Below, piece by piece: positions 4,865-7,083 of a stretch of DNA of 7,083 bases. The stretch comes from Treponema sp. (GTDB lineage: Bacteria > Spirochaetota > Spirochaetia > Treponematales > Breznakiellaceae): positions 1-7,083 of the forward strand of contig WQZW01000071.1 in NCBI GenBank assembly GCA_009780545.1. Direction: 5' to 3'. The notes below the pieces were generated by a model. That model saw only the letters and a program-made list of their open reading frames with translations. It was not told the DNA's origin and made no database searches. Within the stretch, counting starts at the first letter, position 1. The number at the start of each line of letters is the position of its first letter. The translations under genes were made by a program, and so were the position numbers.

Positions 4865-5859
4865 CCATCAACCCCCGCCGCCTTCCTGAACCGGGCCAGC
4901 GTGCCGGCCGCAAGAGGACGGGCCTTTTCCGCACCGAGGGCGAGGATTCGCTCCAGGGCAGGAATGTCCTCCAGGATTGCCCGGTAGCGTTCCCGCATGG
5001 GGGCCAGCGTCCTGTCGGCCACGGCGAACAGGGCTTCCTTGGCGTGCCCCCAGCCCATTCCGCCGGAGCGGTAGCGTGCGGCAAGGGCTTCCTGCTCGGC
5101 TTTGTCGGCAAAAAGTTGGTACAGTTGGAATATCTGGCTGGTTTCCGGGTCCTTGGGTTCGTCCACGGCCTGGGAATTGGTTGCGATCCGCATGATCGTT
5201 TTGCGGAGCGCGGCTTCCGGGGCAAAAAGCGGGACGGTATTGTCGTAGCTCTTGCTCATCTTGCGGCCGTCGAGCCCCGGAACCAGGGCCACGTTTTCCT
5301 GAATCACCGCCCGGGGAACCTTGAGGATCGCTCCGCCGTAGTTGGCGTTCACCGAACCGGCGATGTCCTGGGCCATCTCGATATGCTGCACCTGGTCCTT
5401 GCCCACCGGAACCACGTCGGAATCGAAGGCGATGATGTCCGCCGCCATCAGCACCGGATAGGTAAAAAGCCCCACGTTCACCCCGGCATCCGGATCCTCG
5501 CCCCGCTCCCGGTTTTTCTGCACGGCGTCCTTGTAGGCATGGGCCCTGTTCATCAGGCCCTTGGCGGTAAAGGCCGCCAGCATCGTGGAAAGCTCGAAAA
5601 TCTCGGGGATCGAACTCTGCCGGTAGAAGATCACCTTTTCCGGGTCAAGGCCGGCGGCCAGCCAACCGGCGGCAACCTGCCTGGTCGCCGTGCGGAGCTC
5701 CTCCGGCGACTTCATCGTGTTCAGCCCGTGGTAATCGGCGATAAAGTACCGCGCATCGTAGGTCGCGGCCAGCTCCAACGCCGGCCGTATCGCCCCAAAG
5801 TAATTGCCGATGTGCAGGTCCCCGGTCGGCTTGATGCCGGTAAGAGAGATTTCCTTCAT
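4852..5859 (-). CDS. trpS: Tryptophanyl-tRNA synthetase
   Basis: This class I aminoacyl-tRNA synthetase activates tryptophan with ATP and loads it on tRNA-Trp in the cytoplasm, working as a homodimer. The 335-residue length is normal for bacterial TrpRS. The ATP-binding HIGH-type signature is PTGDLHIGN (11-19) and the second signature is KMSKS (200-204), inside GLDGRKMSKSYDN. Other family landmarks are YFIADYHGLNT (38-48), TYPVLMAADI (133-142), the specificity-loop region PVGKDQVQHIEMAQDIA (151-167), and a C-terminal helical domain with GMGWGHAKEALF. The gene is GC-rich like pheT and converges on it across the accessory segment. The ATG start fits the family N-terminus, but no Shine-Dalgarno sequence precedes it. 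A good -35/-10 pair placed just upstream suggests a nearly leaderless message. No T-box or Trp-rich leader peptide was seen. Confidence 0.96.
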   Translation of the reverse strand: MKEISLTGIKPTGDLHIGNYFGAIRPALELAATYDARYFIADYHGLNTMKSPEELRTATRQVAAGWLAAGLDPEKVIFYRQSSIPEIFELSTMLAAFTAKGLMNRAHAYKDAVQKNRERGEDPDAGVNVGLFTYPVLMAADIIAFDSDVVPVGKDQVQHIEMAQDIAGSVNANYGGAILKVPRAVIQENVALVPGLDGRKMSKSYDNTVPLFAPEAALRKTIMRIATNSQAVDEPKDPETSQIFQLYQLFADKAEQEALAARYRSGGMGWGHAKEALFAVADRTLAPMRERYRAILEDIPALERILALGAEKARPLAAGTLARFRKAAGVDGPSS

Positions 5860-5868
5860 AGTGGATCA

Positions 5869-5897
5869 ACTGTAGCAAGGATGCCGGCCGTTGTAAA
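5869..5897 (-). promoter_or_regulatory. Candidate proximal trpS promoter (near-leaderless)
   Basis: On the minus strand TTTACA (5897-5892) and TACAGT (5874-5869) are 17 bases apart, matching the sigma-70 consensus at 5/6 and 4/6. Only nine bases separate the -10 from the trpS ATG, so transcription would begin about one to three bases before the start codon. That agrees with the missing Shine-Dalgarno sequence. Confidence 0.4.
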
Positions 5898-5976
5898 GGA
5901 GCATCATGAGTGGGCCAAGCAACAGCACGGCGAAGCCGTGTATGCGGATAGATGCAGCACGGTGTAGCACAGGTAA

Positions 5977-6005
5977 ATTCTACCGTATGCAAGCAAAAGC
6001 GTGAA
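5977..6005 (-). promoter_or_regulatory. Candidate distal trpS promoter
   Basis: On the minus strand TTCACG (6005-6000) and TAGAAT (5982-5977) are separated by exactly 17 bases, matching at 4/6 and 5/6. Transcription would start near 5970 and give a leader of about 110 bases. That leader holds a small perfect hairpin, CACGGC-TTC-GCCGTG (5940-5926). No riboswitch or leader peptide with Trp codons was recognised. Confidence 0.45.
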
Positions 6006-6137
6006 GGCTTTAACCTGAGCGGCGTGTGGCTGCCCCGTAACGCCCCGCATGTTCCTCCCGACCAATACACACAAGCACCGTGAACAGGATGCCGACAGCT
6101 TCCATGATGACGTTGAAAGGTTCCTCGATAATTCCCC

Positions 6138-6172
6138 AAAAAACAAAGTCCCTTCCCACGCAGGCGGGAAAG
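6138..6172 (-). terminator. Terminator behind the lipoprotein gene
   Basis: On the minus strand CTTTCCC (6172-6166) pairs with GGGAAGG (6157-6151), including one T-G pair, over an eight-base loop. The T-rich tract TTTGTTTTTT follows at 6147-6138. It lies about 70 bases past the lipoprotein stop and would insulate trpS. The core resembles short GC palindromes that recur between genes in many bacteria, so it may also be a dispersed repeat. Confidence 0.6.
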
Positions 6173-6216
6173 CCTCCTGTCGCCCCTTTATCGTAGGATG
6201 AGGGGATGACAGGAGG
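6173..6216. other. Larger hairpin between the terminator and the lipoprotein gene
   Basis: CCTCCTGTC (6173-6181) pairs with GACAGGAGG (6208-6216), and CCCC (6183-6186) pairs with GGGG (6202-6205) across a small internal loop. It abuts the terminator hairpin. It lies 23 bases past the lipoprotein stop codon and may assist termination or protect the message end. Confidence 0.5.
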
Positions 6217-6239
6217 ATGGAGGGTTTCAGGTTAGGCTA

Positions 6240-6902
6240 CTACAGCAGATTCCAGGCACCGGAGGAATAGACGTAAGTTCCCGCCTGCTTGCCAGTGTCG
6301 TTGTAGAACGTCTTGAACGCAGAATCATAAACCCCCATCGTACTAACTTCACTAGAAATATCCACTCCAGCCCCGATGGTTATCTCGGTCAGCCGGTTGT
6401 CAAGAAATGCGAATTCCCCGATGGAGGTAACGCCGTTCCCGATGGTTACCTCGGTTAGTTGGTTGAAACTAAATGCGTGGCTCCCGATGGAGGTAACGCC
6501 GTCCGGGATAGTTACCTCGGTCAGTTGGTTGCCCTTAAATGCAGAGCTCCCGATGTCGGTAACGCCGCTCCCGATGGTTACCTCGGTCAGACCCTTATTC
6601 GAAAATGCGCTCTGCTCGATGCGAACAACAGGTTTTTTTTCGTATCTGTCAGGTATTACGAGCGACGTTCCCATAAACGTATCATCTAAACCCGTAACGG
6701 CCCACCCACTATCACCATCTTCCACAAAGACGATACCTTGCTGGGGAGGTGTTTCCCCGCCGTTTCCTCCGCCAGTTCCCCCGCCGGCTCCTCCGTCCGG
6801 CCCGTCCGCCTCGGTTTTGCAGGCGACGGCGGCAAAACCTATCGCCCCGACAATGGCCAAGACAGCCATTGCCCGCCCGATGTTCCGTGTGCATTTTGTC
6901 AT
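6240..6902 (-). CDS. Leucine-rich-repeat (BspA-like) surface lipoprotein
   Basis: This is a probable exported, lipid-anchored binding or adhesion protein of 220 residues. The start ATG has AGGAG (6914-6910) seven bases upstream. The N-terminus has basic residues, a hydrophobic stretch AMAVLAIVGAIGFAAVA (11-27) and C28, a relaxed spirochaetal-style lipobox (AVAC). A flexible Gly-rich linker follows at 37-49. Residues 105 to about 180 contain four copies of a 22-residue unit, LTEVTIGSGVTDIGSSAFKG type, starting at L105, L127, L149 and L171. A degenerate unit (79-104) precedes them. This is the treponemal/BspA LRR_5 pattern, in which each unit forms a short beta-strand in a solenoid. The tail, AFKTFYNDTGKQAGTYVYSSGAWNLL, lacks the repeat and resembles endings seen in other treponemal members (from memory). 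The protein is much shorter than large BspA adhesins. Its ligand is unknown. Confidence 0.9.
   Translation of the reverse strand: MTKCTRNIGRAMAVLAIVGAIGFAAVACKTEADGPDGGAGGGTGGGNGGETPPQQGIVFVEDGDSGWAVTGLDDTFMGTSLVIPDRYEKKPVVRIEQSAFSNKGLTEVTIGSGVTDIGSSAFKGNQLTEVTIPDGVTSIGSHAFSFNQLTEVTIGNGVTSIGEFAFLDNRLTEITIGAGVDISSEVSTMGVYDSAFKTFYNDTGKQAGTYVYSSGAWNLL
6369..6590 (-). repeat. Four 66-bp tandem repeats in the lipoprotein gene
   Basis: The LRR units are also near-identical as DNA: GACCGAGGTAAC recurs at 66-bp spacing in the first three units, and GGCGTTACC occurs in the same three. The fourth unit differs slightly (GACCGAGATAAC). Unit number could change by unequal recombination without breaking the reading frame. 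Confidence 0.8.
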
Positions 6903-7046
6903 GATTCTTCTCCTGTAGCGAATTTTTGATATCTAAGGTTTCCGGCGGGATTCGCCGAAAATCCAGACCAAGGGTTGGATTCCCGGCACTTCAAGCCGGG
7001 GTAGAGGAGTTTGCTTTGTGTAAAAGGGGCTTTACTTACGAATGAT
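6903..7046 (-). promoter_or_regulatory. Upstream region of the lipoprotein gene
   Basis: This stretch holds the ribosome binding site (AGGAG, 6910-6914) and two small hairpins: GCCGGG/CCCGGC around 6984-7002, and GGCG/CGCC around 6944-6956. A -10-like TAGATA sits about 25 bases before the ribosome binding site on the minus strand, but no convincing -35 is paired with it. No gene was seen. Confidence 0.35.
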
Positions 7047-7065
7047 GGGGGGGGGGGGGGGGGGG
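7047..7065. repeat. Poly-G tract, 19 bases
   Basis: Nineteen consecutive G on the plus strand are followed by AGGAGAG and then eight T (7075-7082) at the window edge. Poly-G tracts upstream of surface-protein genes control phase variation in Treponema pallidum tpr genes. Here the tract lies about 145 bp before the lipoprotein start codon. A sequencing or assembly-edge artefact cannot be excluded. Confidence 0.7.
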
Positions 7066-7083
7066 AGGAGAGTATTTTTTTTG

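Noticed and set aside
5044..5967. A 307-codon plus-strand frame opposite trpS
   Set aside because: It is the antisense shadow of trpS; the trpS signatures on the other strand are unmistakable.
5860..5976. T-box or Trp attenuator in the trpS leader
   Set aside because: No T-box motif and no leader peptide with Trp codons was found.
5906..6004. A 32-codon plus-strand frame with AAGGAG four bases before its ATG
   Set aside because: The translation is compositionally unlike a protein and covers the candidate trpS promoters; the AAGGAG is probably chance.
5645..6146. Two minus-strand frames upstream of and overlapping trpS
   Set aside because: They have TTG-type starts, poor ribosome binding sites and unnatural composition, and the longer one runs into the trpS coding region out of frame.
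6376..6918. A 180-codon plus-strand frame opposite the lipoprotein gene
   Set aside because: Its repeats mirror the LRR repeats on the other strand, and it lacks a start site.

Overview
The window most likely comes from a spirochaete of the Treponema group, perhaps a gut (termite-type) treponeme. Three things point that way: an archaeal/spirochaetal-type phenylalanyl-tRNA synthetase beta chain, a small surface lipoprotein with BspA-type leucine-rich repeats, and GC-rich core genes interrupted by AT-rich accessory DNA. This assignment is inferred from protein character alone; no search was run.

Layout. Positions 40-1833 (+) hold pheT, complete, with a good Shine-Dalgarno sequence and a terminator hairpin behind it. 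Positions 4852-5859 (-) hold trpS, complete. The two synthetase genes converge, and between them lies an accessory segment of about 3 kb. It carries, in order: a gap without a convincing gene but rich in inverted repeats; a 69-codon unknown gene (2224-2433) with a good promoter that is itself a palindrome; a 75-codon, highly charged, helix-forming gene (2578-2805); a strikingly AT-rich gene (2956-4191) for a 411-residue P-loop kinase-like protein with a Cys/His cluster near its C-terminus; and a decayed insertion sequence (about 4197-4828) whose transposase lacks its middle and has a further frameshift. Each small gene is followed by a long bulged hairpin.

Beyond trpS, positions 5860-6239 hold two candidate trpS promoters, one of which would give an almost leaderless message, and a hairpin-plus-T-tract terminator for the next gene. 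Positions 6240-6902 (-) encode a leucine-rich-repeat lipoprotein. A run of 19 G (7047-7065) lies about 145 bp upstream of its start codon, near the window edge.

How the parts relate. pheT and trpS are housekeeping translation genes and do not depend on the DNA between them. The accessory segment looks acquired: its GC content falls sharply in the kinase gene, it holds IS debris, and even the last 70 bp of pheT differ in composition from the rest of that gene. The most promising unexplained content is the trio 69-aa gene, 75-aa gene and P-loop/Cys-His protein. No function can be assigned to it from sequence alone; a toxin-antitoxin or defence role is only a guess from context.
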